7,858 nt of DNA, taken from the NCBI GenBank assembly GCA_964419095.1, contig CAYQOG010000034.1:1-7858 (forward strand). The letters are read 5' to 3'. The translations under genes were made by a program, and so were the position numbers. The notes below the pieces were generated by a model. The model worked only from the letters and a program-made list of their open reading frames with translations. It did not search any database and was not told the DNA's origin. Below are positions 1 through 6,435 of this stretch, one piece after another. Origin of the DNA: JAKAVK01 sp964419095. GTDB lineage: Archaea > Micrarchaeota > Micrarchaeia > Micrarchaeales > CABMGC01. Every line of letters starts with the position of its first letter. Position 1 is the stretch's first letter.

Positions 1-1
1 T

Positions 2-73
2 TGGACTCGGCGGGAATCGCACCCGCGACCTTTTCGTTGCGAACGAAACGCGCTACTGCTGCGCTACGAGCCC
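2..73 (-). tRNA. tRNA-Ala (anticodon CGC), CCA not encoded
   Basis: Read on the minus strand, this folds into a complete 72-nt cloverleaf. The acceptor stem is GGGCTCG with CGAGTCC, the D stem GCGC with GCGC, the anticodon stem TTTCG with CGAAA, and the T stem GCGGG with CCCGC. The anticodon loop TTCGCAA gives anticodon CGC, which decodes the Ala codon GCG. The only wobble pair in the acceptor stem is G3-U70, the classical alanine identity element, which independently supports the assignment. The discriminator is A73 (position 2). The next base (position 1) is A, so the 3' CCA is not encoded and must be added after transcription, fitting the CCA-adding enzyme gene next door. No intron is visible. 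Odd points: the D loop (AGCAGTA) lacks the GG dinucleotide, and the T loop is TGCGATT rather than TTCGATT. Confidence 0.95.
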
Positions 74-102
74 CTTGGCACTAATCCTTTGCGCCTCAAG
101 GG

Positions 103-110
103 TTTTAAGC
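103..110. promoter_or_regulatory. Putative TATA box, possibly shared by tRNA-Ala and cca
   Basis: TTTTAAGC is the only clear AT-rich box between the divergent tRNA and CCA-adding enzyme genes. On the plus strand its centre is about 26 bases before the ATG at 133, the usual archaeal TATA-to-start distance, which predicts a leaderless mRNA. On the minus strand it reads GCTTAAAA with its centre about 33 bases before the tRNA 5' end, which would give a short leader. Use of one box in both directions is an inference; two overlapping elements are equally possible. Confidence 0.5.
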
Positions 111-132
111 TTTGCATTCTCAACCAGAAACG

Positions 133-1512
133 ATGGAGATAAGGAAGGTTAGGAAGGCCGAATCGATTTTCGCCAAGGTGCTTGATGAGATAAAGCCCAG
201 CCAGGCCGAGACAGTTGCCACTGTTGCAAACATAAACGTGGTCATGCACAGGCTCGCCAGGATAGTCGACAAGGGAGTTGAGCTCAAGGTAGTAGGGTCA
301 ATAGCAAGGGGGACAAACCTGAAGGGCGATTCAGATGTCGATATTTTCGTCCTTTTCCATAAGAAAACTGATCCAAAAGAACTGGTAAGGAAGGGACTGA
401 CATATGGAAAGAAACTCGCAAGTGGAAAGAAGGACAGGTACGAGATAAAGTACGCGGAGCATCCTTACATACGACTCTTCCTTGAGGAACTGGGAATAAG
501 GATAGACCTTGTGCCTGCGCTCAAGATAGACAGCATAGAGGAGATGGGCACTACTGTGGACAGGACACCTTTGCATGCAGATTTCATAAATTCGAATCTC
601 AATGAAAAGCAGAGGGACGATGCAAGAGTGCTCAAGGCGATGCTCAAGGCCCACAACATATACGGGGCGGAGGTCAAAGTGGGGGGATTCCCAGGATACC
701 TCTGCGAGATACTGGTATACCAGTTCGGCTCGCTTCTCAGGCTTCTCGACAACACGGCACTATTCTCATTGCCGATAATGCTTGACCCGCGAACCAAGAA
801 CAGGCTGAGCGATCATAACCTCGTCAAGAAGTTCAATTCGAATTTCATAGTTATAGACCCTGTTGACTCAAACAGGAACGTCGCGGCGGGGGTCTCACCA
901 GAATCGCTAGCGAAGTTCGTCCTCATAGCAAGGCAATTCGTAAAGGAGCCGAGCATGAAATGCTTCTACGGTACCGGGTTCTCTGCCACTTCTTCACAAA
1001 GCCTTGTAAAGAGATTCCTCAACGCATCTGGGCTCTCTCTATACCTAATATCCATTGACGTTCCGGACAAAAGCGAGGACATTGTATGGCCGCAGCTGAG
1101 GAAGGTGGCAAATATCATAACAGACGCTGCGGCAAGATACGATTACCGAATATTCCTCACAATCCCCTGGGTGTCTGAAGGAAAGGGCAACATGCTCTTC
1201 CTTGCGCCTCGCGATGGAAATGGAGCGCGCATGCTAAAAGGACCCGATGTCTTCATGCGCAGCGCGGCCGAAAGCTTCCTCAAAGGACACAGGGATGCCA
1301 TAGGGCCTATCATAAAAGGAACTTCAGTATACCTGATTGAGAAGAACAGGTACAAGGATCTTGAGGCGCTCCTCAAGGACTTCTCAAAAGGGAAACTCCT
1401 CAAGAGGCACAAGGACATAGACATGCGCGGCGCAACGCTCCTAGTGGACAAGCTCCCTAAGAATCTATCCGAGTACGCATACTCAGAGATACTCAAGCGG
1501 ATATCACTCTGA
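133..1512 (+). CDS. cca: CCA-adding enzyme (archaeal class I tRNA nucleotidyltransferase)
   Basis: This enzyme adds C, C and A from CTP and ATP to tRNA 3' ends, both to mature new tRNAs and to repair worn ones. The 459-residue length is close to the roughly 440 of characterised archaeal enzymes. The polymerase-beta-type nucleotidyltransferase signature is clear: a GS pair at residues 55-56, then GDSDVDIF with catalytic carboxylates D68 and D70, and a third acidic residue, D125, in IRIDLVP. The central part (GGFPGYLCEIL, about residues 186-196) and the C-terminal part match the expected substrate-binding and tail domains of the archaeal family. The start was placed at ATG 133 because of the TATA-like box 26 bases upstream; a TTG at 112 would add seven residues but would lie upstream of the predicted transcript start. 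The gene probably leads a cluster with the J-domain and phosphatase genes. The adjacent tRNA lacks an encoded CCA and so is a substrate. Confidence 0.95.
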   Translation: MEIRKVRKAESIFAKVLDEIKPSQAETVATVANINVVMHRLARIVDKGVELKVVGSIARGTNLKGDSDVDIFVLFHKKTDPKELVRKGLTYGKKLASGKKDRYEIKYAEHPYIRLFLEELGIRIDLVPALKIDSIEEMGTTVDRTPLHADFINSNLNEKQRDDARVLKAMLKAHNIYGAEVKVGGFPGYLCEILVYQFGSLLRLLDNTALFSLPIMLDPRTKNRLSDHNLVKKFNSNFIVIDPVDSNRNVAAGVSPESLAKFVLIARQFVKEPSMKCFYGTGFSATSSQSLVKRFLNASGLSLYLISIDVPDKSEDIVWPQLRKVANIITDAAARYDYRIFLTIPWVSEGKGNMLFLAPRDGNGARMLKGPDVFMRSAAESFLKGHRDAIGPIIKGTSVYLIEKNRYKDLEALLKDFSKGKLLKRHKDIDMRGATLLVDKLPKNLSEYAYSEILKRISL

Positions 1513-1536
1513 TCTGCTTCCTAAACAGTGAATAGA

Positions 1537-2343
1537 ATGGGATTCCTGGACAACGTAACTGAAAAGCTGAGGAGGATGAGCGAGAATAGGCTGGAAGACA
1601 AGATAGAGAGACTGATAAAAGACACTGAGAAAGCCGAATCGCGGTTCAGGGGCGAGGCCAAGAAATTCTACATAGACATAACCAACGCCATCTCGAAGAA
1701 CTATTACGAGGTGCTAGGCATAGGCTTCACAAGCGACCCGAAGGCGATACGCGATGCATACATAAAGATGATAAAGAAGTACCATCCTGACGTCAGCGCT
1801 GACGAGGCGGCAAAGGAGAAGTCAGAGGAGATAAACGAGGCGTATTCGGTGCTCAAGGACACGGACAGGAAACTCCAATACGATACAACATTCTCGAAAG
1901 GCGGCAACAAGCTTAGCCAGGAAGCCACGGCTGCGATGTCAGAGGCTCTGCTCAGGAAGTACGTGGAGATAAGGAACAAGGAGTTTGACGAGTTCAACAA
2001 GCGCGTATCAGTTCCGCAGCAGCGCGATGCCATAAGGGCAGCCATAGACGAAGTGCTTGACTGGAGGAATCGTTTCAACAGGGCCAGCAGTGCAACATTC
2101 GGCCCACTCCAGGACATGTGCACTGCCATAAAGAAGCTGGGTTCCGCTAACAGGAGTATGCTCAAGCACAAGCTCAGCGAAGCGAATTACGACAAGCTTA
2201 GCAGAAACGCGATGAAACTGGCATCGCTAGCTCAGTCGGCAGGCGAGATAAACAACGGAATCAATTCTATTGCTGACTTGGTCAAGGCCAGGGTAAAGTC
2301 CGATGAGGACAAAGTAGCGCAGAAACTCAGGAATGCGGTGTGA
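1537..2343 (+). CDS. J-domain protein (DnaJ-like co-chaperone)
   Basis: The 268-residue protein has a J domain at about residues 55-116. It begins NYYEVLG, has the HPD motif (residues 83-85) that stimulates Hsp70 ATPase activity, and ends with the helix containing KLQYD. The J domain is internal: about 54 charged, probably helical residues come first. There is no Gly/Phe-rich segment, no CxxCxGxG zinc finger and no canonical DnaJ C-terminal domain. The last 150 residues are predicted helical and resemble nothing I recognise, so this is a type III (class C) J protein. No membrane segment is visible, so it is likely cytoplasmic. It presumably recruits DnaK, but its client is unknown. ATG 1537 was chosen over GTG 1528 as the stronger start codon; no Shine-Dalgarno site is visible. 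It lies 24 nt after cca and 2 nt before the phosphatase, consistent with co-transcription. Confidence 0.88.
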   Translation: MGFLDNVTEKLRRMSENRLEDKIERLIKDTEKAESRFRGEAKKFYIDITNAISKNYYEVLGIGFTSDPKAIRDAYIKMIKKYHPDVSADEAAKEKSEEINEAYSVLKDTDRKLQYDTTFSKGGNKLSQEATAAMSEALLRKYVEIRNKEFDEFNKRVSVPQQRDAIRAAIDEVLDWRNRFNRASSATFGPLQDMCTAIKKLGSANRSMLKHKLSEANYDKLSRNAMKLASLAQSAGEINNGINSIADLVKARVKSDEDKVAQKLRNAV

Positions 2344-2345
2344 AT

Positions 2346-2951
2346 ATGAGACTCATAATAATAAGACACGGGGAGACGCATGCAAACGCTAAACACATAG
2401 TCCAAGGCCATCTAAACAGCAGACTAAATAAAAAGGGAATGGCACAGGCCAAGAAAATCGGATTGAGGCTAAAAGGCGAGAAGATAGACGTGATATTCTC
2501 AAGCGACTTGACAAGAGCAAGACAGACTGCAAGTGAGATCGGGAGATTCCACAAGGCGCCCATACACTATGTCAAGCAGATAAGGGAGAGGAATGCCGGC
2601 ATATTCGAAGGCAGGCCATTCAAACTGCTGCTTGAAGACTTCGCGAGGCAAGGAACCACGGAGGAAAGATATAAGCCCGAAAAGGGGAGACTCTTATTGA
2701 TCTGAAGAAGCGCATAAAACCATTCACCAGGCAGCTTTATAGAAAATACAGGGGGCAAGACAGTCCTGTTAGTTACGCACGGCCATGTCACAAGGACAAT
2801 AGCCTCAATGTATCTCAACATTTCGGTCAATAAACTAGTAAGGATACCTACTAAAAACACAGGAATCCTGATTTTGCATGTCAACGGCTCCAGGGGGAAG
2901 AAGATCAGGGATGAAATGTTTGTCTGGAAAGAACGCTCGTTCAAGCTATAG
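2346..2951 (+). pseudogene. Histidine phosphatase / phosphoglycerate mutase family, two compensating frameshifts
   Basis: The gene starts MRLIIIRHGE, carrying the RHG catalytic His (H8) of the branch 1 histidine phosphatase superfamily, followed by the family motif SSDLTRARQTA and an ERNAGIFEG segment. The frame then stops at 2703-2705. A -1 shift in the AAAAGGGG run at 2681-2688 restores GETLIDLKKRI, a family-like segment. A +1 shift in the GGGGG run at 2751-2755 restores GKTVLLVTHGH, which carries the second catalytic His, and the frame then runs to TAG 2949-2951. The corrected product is 201 residues, normal for the family. I therefore think the gene is intact in the cell and that the indels are homopolymer sequencing errors, or else fresh mutations. 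Such enzymes dephosphorylate small phosphorylated metabolites; the substrate cannot be told from sequence. GTG 2340 overlaps the preceding stop, has AGGA seven bases upstream and is an alternative start. Confidence 0.8.
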
Positions 2952-2955
2952 CTTG
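2942..2955. repeat. Perfect 14-bp palindrome holding both convergent stop codons
   Basis: CAAGCTATAGCTTG is perfectly self-complementary. Its centre, CTATAG, is read as TAG (2949-2951) by the plus-strand phosphatase and as TAG (2948-2946) by the minus-strand zinc protein gene. The two gene clusters therefore end tail to tail and overlap by six bases with no spacer. A terminator role is possible but not shown, since no T-rich run directly follows on either strand. Confidence 0.85.
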
Positions 2956-3743
2956 CCTGCAACCAACCTTCCGCCATCAGTCAAGAAAATATGTTTCTTT
3001 CCAAAGATGCCACTGCCTTTTCTCTCCTCTATGAGTCCTAATGATTTTAGGGCCTCTATCTGCGATTCCATAAGGTTCTTCGTCTTATGTATCAGACTGC
3101 CTTCCTTCATCTTCCCGACCAATTCCTCAATCGATAAGCCGTCCGATTCGTATAGTGTCCTAAGCACCTCCTCCATGTATCCGCGGTCTCCTACAAGCAC
3201 AACTACCGTTCCGTCTTGAAGCTGCACGGCCTTCGGCATCGCGTCGTTTATCTTCCAGACATTGAACCGGCCTATCAGCGATGCGTAGGACTTGCTTTTT
3301 TCCTTCTCCTTGCCCACCTCGGCCGCATGCTTTTCGCACAGGTAAACATTCTTTCCCTCGCTCAGCTTTATGAAAATCTCCGCAGGTTCGTATTTCATCT
3401 GCTCGTTGTAGCAGATGTCGCAGAAGAATAAGGCCAGATCAACGTCCTTTACAACCGGCTTGGTTATCGCCTTCATCTTGTATTGCAGAATGCCGGTGAC
3501 CTTGTAGAGGTGCCCGCATTCCCTGCATTTGGATACTATGTACCAGTTCATCTTATGCTCCTCCGCAGCAGCAACCCTTACCCTGAACTGGGGTGTGGTG
3601 GGAGTCATGGCCTCTGCAGTGAAATCCGGATTATTCGCATAGAAGGCATCCTGCTCGGTGTCCTTGAGGCATACCGGGCATCTCCTTATCACAAGTTCAA
3701 GCGGATTGAGCGTCATCCTCTTTTTTGACGATACCAGTACCAT
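2946..3743 (-). CDS. Multi-Cys zinc-binding protein with C-terminal winged helix, function unknown
   Basis: I do not recognise this 265-residue family. Its Cys layout is striking: CPVC (C22, C25), CREC followed by GH (C73, C76), CDIC (C108, C111) and CEKH (C136, H139). These would make two zinc sites, either in sequential ribbons or interleaved. A Lys/Glu-rich linker follows at about 143-152. Residues about 190-262 look like a winged helix: helices in LSIEELVGKM and MESQIEALKSLGLIEE, then a FGKKHIFLTDGG hairpin. The layout suggests a nucleic-acid-binding or transcription-related protein in the cytoplasm, which is inference only. The start at ATG 3743 is supported by AAGGAG five bases upstream; an internal Met at residue 10 is the alternative. 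The start lies 1 nt after the stop of the threonine synthase-like gene, so translation is probably coupled. Confidence 0.75.
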   Translation of the reverse strand: MVLVSSKKRMTLNPLELVIRRCPVCLKDTEQDAFYANNPDFTAEAMTPTTPQFRVRVAAAEEHKMNWYIVSKCRECGHLYKVTGILQYKMKAITKPVVKDVDLALFFCDICYNEQMKYEPAEIFIKLSEGKNVYLCEKHAAEVGKEKEKSKSYASLIGRFNVWKINDAMPKAVQLQDGTVVVLVGDRGYMEEVLRTLYESDGLSIEELVGKMKEGSLIHKTKNLMESQIEALKSLGLIEERKGSGIFGKKHIFLTDGGRLVAGKL

Positions 3744-3744
3744 G

Positions 3745-4854
3745 CTATCTCCTTGGCTCGTTGTTGCCCGTAACCATCACAACAACCTTCTTTCCCGAAA
3801 GTTCTCTTCTGTCATACCTGTACATCTCTGCGAATCCTGCAAACCCTGTAGCTCCGCCTGTCTCAGCATATATCCCATTCTTTGCAAGCTCCTTGACAGC
3901 GGCAATTATACCTGAATCTGGAACTCTTATTGCCCTGCCGTGCGTTTCCACTAGTGCATTAATGCCTTCAAGCCCGAATGTTGGATAACCTACTGCTATG
4001 GCATCAGCAATCGTATCTGGCTTCACATATGCGATCTTCTCCTTTCTGTTGTATGCTTTCACAAGAGGATCGCATTCTGCGGATTGGACGGCTACGATCT
4101 TTGGGAAGCGGTCTATGTATCCCAAGGCGCGGTATTCCCTTAGGCCCTTGTACACTGCGGAGATAAGGGTAGCATTGCCCACTGGGAGGAAGATGAAGTC
4201 CGGAACCCCGTATTTCATCTGTTCCAATATCTCGTATATTACTGTTTTCTGCCCTTCCTTCCTGAAATGATAGTCTCCGCACATAAATGCCGATTCCGCC
4301 GCCGCGTATTCCTCCGCTTCTCTCAATGCCTTGTTGAAATCTCCATTTACCTTTATTATCCTTGCGCCGTATCTGCGTATCCTTGAAACTTTCACCTTGT
4401 TCGCATTGCTGCTTATGAAAATGGCAGCCTTTAGTCCCGCCTCCTTCGCATAATGCGCTATCGACATGCCCATGTTTCCTGTAGAGGCGCATACTGCGTG
4501 ACTGTATCCGAAATCCAGGGCCTTTGTTATCTCGAGTGCGGATCCCCTGTCCTTGAACGAGTGCGTAGGGTTCTTTGTCTCGAGCTTGAAGAGCAGATTC
4601 ACCTTTTCATAACCGTTGATCTTCCCCTTTACTAGAGGCGTTCCGCCTTCTCCAAGTCCTGCCTCCAGCTCTTCCCCAGGCAGAAAAGGAAGGTATTTCG
4701 CATTGCTCGGCCTCGCCTTCCTGAAATTCTTCGGCAATATCAAAGTTGAATAATCGAATTCAACCTCAAGCACGGATCCGCAGGATCTGCACCTGAATCG
4801 CGTATACTCCTTTGAATAGGCAGCGCACTTCGTGCACCTGAGCTTGTAATCCAT
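3745..4854 (-). CDS. thrC: Threonine synthase-like PLP-dependent enzyme
   Basis: Threonine synthase converts O-phosphohomoserine to threonine with pyridoxal phosphate, the last step of threonine synthesis. The 369-residue protein has an N-terminal zinc ribbon (C7, C10, C22, C25), usual in archaeal ThrC. The fold type II core follows: EGGTPLV (69-75), PLP lysine K101 in NPTHSFKDRG, the substrate-loop motif ASTGN (123-127), KEGQKTVIYEI (199-209) and a PLP-phosphate loop PVGNATL (224-230). These blocks match ThrC better than other fold type II enzymes. Differences from the common pattern are His for Gly in PTHSFKD, GNMG after STGN, and a C-terminal TGNNEPRR where TGHGLKD is usual. Substrate is therefore not certain; a ThrC paralogue is possible. 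No other threonine-pathway gene is in the window. It begins 18 nt after the regulator gene stop, so it may be under that regulator's promoter. Confidence 0.82.
   Translation of the reverse strand: MDYKLRCTKCAAYSKEYTRFRCRSCGSVLEVEFDYSTLILPKNFRKARPSNAKYLPFLPGEELEAGLGEGGTPLVKGKINGYEKVNLLFKLETKNPTHSFKDRGSALEITKALDFGYSHAVCASTGNMGMSIAHYAKEAGLKAAIFISSNANKVKVSRIRRYGARIIKVNGDFNKALREAEEYAAAESAFMCGDYHFRKEGQKTVIYEILEQMKYGVPDFIFLPVGNATLISAVYKGLREYRALGYIDRFPKIVAVQSAECDPLVKAYNRKEKIAYVKPDTIADAIAVGYPTFGLEGINALVETHGRAIRVPDSGIIAAVKELAKNGIYAETGGATGFAGFAEMYRYDRRELSGKKVVVMVTGNNEPRR
3749..3754 (-). promoter_or_regulatory. Shine-Dalgarno site for the zinc-binding protein gene
   Basis: The minus strand reads AAGGAG here, five bases before ATG 3743. 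It lies inside the last codons of the upstream threonine synthase-like gene and decides the start of the downstream gene. It fits internal initiation in a polycistronic mRNA. Confidence 0.7.
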
Positions 4855-4872
4855 GTGCCACTCGACCGATAC

Positions 4873-6297
4873 TTATCTGCCGGGCAAGGTTATAATTAGT
4901 TCCCTAAGGTTGATCCCAGCCCACCCGTCGGTTATGCCGGATACCTGACTACCAACCGAGCCTGCAGCGGATATGCGGCCACTCCCGCTTCCTCCTGCAG
5001 TGCCCCCTGTACCTGCACTTGCAGTTCCACTGCTGCTTATCGAGGCTATGTTACTGCCTCCGGAAGCAGAGCTGCCGCCTGCTGTTCCTGAAACGGCTCC
5101 CGCAACATTGGATATTGTATTTGCCACAACATTGATGACATTTGATGCCGTATTCGCTATCGCGCTAGTTGGACCCTGCACGGTAGCGTTGGTCGTGATG
5201 GTGCCTGAAGCATGGGGCAAGATCTTTGCTCCTGAGACCAGGCCTCCTATGGTTATTATGAGACTGCTCCTTGTCCTGTTCCACAGGCTCTGCGGCGCTG
5301 TGCTGCCCACTATTATCGAGCCTGTAGTTACGTTGAAGTTAAGCGTGGCGTTCTCGTATATCGTGAGATTCTGCATCATTATGCCCTCAAGGTTCATGTC
5401 GAAGTGCCTTGCGCTGACCTTCTTTCCAGCCCTCTGCACCGAAAGGAGCTCGTGCGCCGTGACTATCAGTCCCATGTTTTTGTAATATGTTGCAGTGACT
5501 GAAGGAAGCAGCACTATGGTGCCTCCCTCCGCGACGTGGAGCGACTTCTGGAGGTTGAAATCCATGTTTACCCAGTTGGTCGTCTCATTCGATATGTTAA
5601 AAGCGACATTAAGCGCAATGGTCTTCCTAGGTATTATCACGCTCTGGTTCTTGCCGTTCACGTTTACATATGCGCTGCTCAGGTTCAGGAATACCATATC
5701 ATAGGCTCCTGCAGGCAGTATCACGTTTGCGAGGACCTGCGATATGTTGTCAAGCGCAACAAGGTTGGCTTTGTCGGTTGCGAGCGGCAAATTGTATAGC
5801 CGCCCTGTCGAAGCGCTTTTCACAGAGATGCCGCTTATGTTCATGTAAACTCCGCTTATGTTGTAGGACATGGGAGTATCTGATATGCTGAATACCGTGG
5901 TCCCGTTCTTTATCGGGATATTCGCCGTTGCAGGCGAGAGAGCCTGCATTGCCGAGGTCGTCCCTGCATGTCCTGAAGGCTTGTATGAGAGCGCAAAGAA
6001 GAGGACGCCAATGACCAGTATCATGCCAATGGCTCCCCAGAGCACCCGATTGTAGTCGCCTTGCCTCTGATTATGCTCCTCCGCTTCGATAACAACCCTG
6101 TTGGCCTCGTAATACTTCCACTTCTTCGACATGCTGAGGTTCGATTCCTTTATTCGGCCCATTTTCAGCAGTTCATGGATATGCTGGCTCACTGTCGAAG
6201 GCGCAAGCTCCAGTTCCCCGCTCAGGTCAGTGAGCGTCTTGCTCTTCTTCTTGAGCGAGTCGATGATCCTCTCTTTGGTTTGCCATGTCTTGCTCAT
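4873..6297 (-). CDS. Membrane-tethered winged-helix regulator with DUF4382-like ectodomain
   Basis: The 474-residue protein has four parts. Residues about 5-65 form a winged helix-turn-helix of the ArsR/MarR type, including LAPSTVSQHIHELLKMGRI. Residues 85-105 form a single membrane helix. Residues about 133-272 form a beta-rich ectodomain resembling DUF4382: FSISDTP, LVALDNISQVL, LPAGAYD, LLPSVTATYY. A further beta-type region extends to about 360, followed by an Ala/Ser/Gly/Asn-rich stretch (about 363-458) and a short ordered-looking tail ending LRELIITLPGR. All but one of about 13 N-x-S/T sequons fall after the membrane helix, which supports an N-in, C-out topology. The architecture is ToxR-like: DNA binding inside, sensing outside, no kinase. 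It is the first gene of a likely operon with the threonine synthase-like and zinc protein genes, and its ectodomain resembles that of the divergent surface protein. The signal and targets are unknown. Confidence 0.85.
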   Translation of the reverse strand: MSKTWQTKERIIDSLKKKSKTLTDLSGELELAPSTVSQHIHELLKMGRIKESNLSMSKKWKYYEANRVVIEAEEHNQRQGDYNRVLWGAIGMILVIGVLFFALSYKPSGHAGTTSAMQALSPATANIPIKNGTTVFSISDTPMSYNISGVYMNISGISVKSASTGRLYNLPLATDKANLVALDNISQVLANVILPAGAYDMVFLNLSSAYVNVNGKNQSVIIPRKTIALNVAFNISNETTNWVNMDFNLQKSLHVAEGGTIVLLPSVTATYYKNMGLIVTAHELLSVQRAGKKVSARHFDMNLEGIMMQNLTIYENATLNFNVTTGSIIVGSTAPQSLWNRTRSSLIITIGGLVSGAKILPHASGTITTNATVQGPTSAIANTASNVINVVANTISNVAGAVSGTAGGSSASGGSNIASISSSGTASAGTGGTAGGSGSGRISAAGSVGSQVSGITDGWAGINLRELIITLPGR

Positions 6298-6324
6298 GGA
6301 TCCATCCCTAGCAAACCGGTTATG

Positions 6325-6341
6325 CTTTTTATGGTATTAAA
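6325..6341 (-). promoter_or_regulatory. Putative promoter of the regulator operon
   Basis: On the minus strand two overlapping-range TATA-like boxes occur: TTTAATAC (6341-6334) and ATAAAAAG (6332-6325). With the usual 26-27 base distance they predict transcript starts about 14 and 5 bases before ATG 6297. No good Shine-Dalgarno site precedes the ATG, so a very short or absent leader is likely. I cannot decide between the boxes. Confidence 0.5.
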
Positions 6342-6353
6342 GCCTTTGGGATG

Positions 6354-6386
6354 TTTCGGTTTTTACTCCAGGAACCGAAACCGAAT
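6354..6386. promoter_or_regulatory. Putative operator: dyad TTTCGGTT-N11-AACCGAAA plus overlapping third copy
   Basis: TTTCGGTT (6354-6361) and AACCGAAA (6373-6380) are exact reverse complements separated by 11 bases. A further AACCGAAT (6379-6386) overlaps the right arm and gives two tandem ACCGAA units. Half-site centres are 19 bp apart, close to two helical turns, as expected for a dimeric winged-helix protein. The left arm lies 12 bases upstream of the nearest TATA-like box of the regulator gene. Binding by the regulator itself is inference. The same sequence could form a hairpin but lies outside any predicted transcript. Confidence 0.55.
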
Positions 6387-6435
6387 AATCCTATCCGGCA
6401 CGTTAGAGCCAAGATTCTGCACCCGTCAAACTTCC

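Noticed and set aside
112..132. Upstream TTG start for the CCA-adding enzyme
   Set aside because: The TATA-like box at 103-110 places the transcript start near 131-135, so TTG 112 would not be in the mRNA; ATG 133 gives a normal N terminus.
1704..2171. 155-codon minus-strand open frame
   Set aside because: It is antisense to the J-domain gene; its Ser/Leu/Ala-rich composition is an artefact of the opposite strand's codons.
2681..2755. Two successive programmed frameshifts in the phosphatase gene
   Set aside because: Two recoding events of opposite sign 70 bases apart in homopolymers are far less likely than run-length errors; only the first heptamer is kept as worth checking.
2567..2977. 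136-codon minus-strand open frame spanning the phosphatase 3' half
   Set aside because: The plus strand here carries GETLIDL and VTHGH family motifs once the two homopolymer runs are corrected; the antisense frame has none.
4004..4492. 162-codon open frame inside the threonine synthase-like gene, minus strand
   Set aside because: It is an alternate frame of a gene with strong conserved motifs, and its translation resembles no protein family.
4973..5485. 170-codon open frame on the plus strand, rich in Pro, Ala, Leu and Val
   Set aside because: It is the complement of the regulator's low-complexity and ectodomain coding region; its composition follows from the Gly/Ser/Ala-rich opposite strand, and it has no family motif.
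6354..6380. Hairpin at the dyad as a transcription terminator or RNA element
   Set aside because: It lies upstream of both predicted transcript starts, in a divergent promoter region, so a DNA operator is the better reading.
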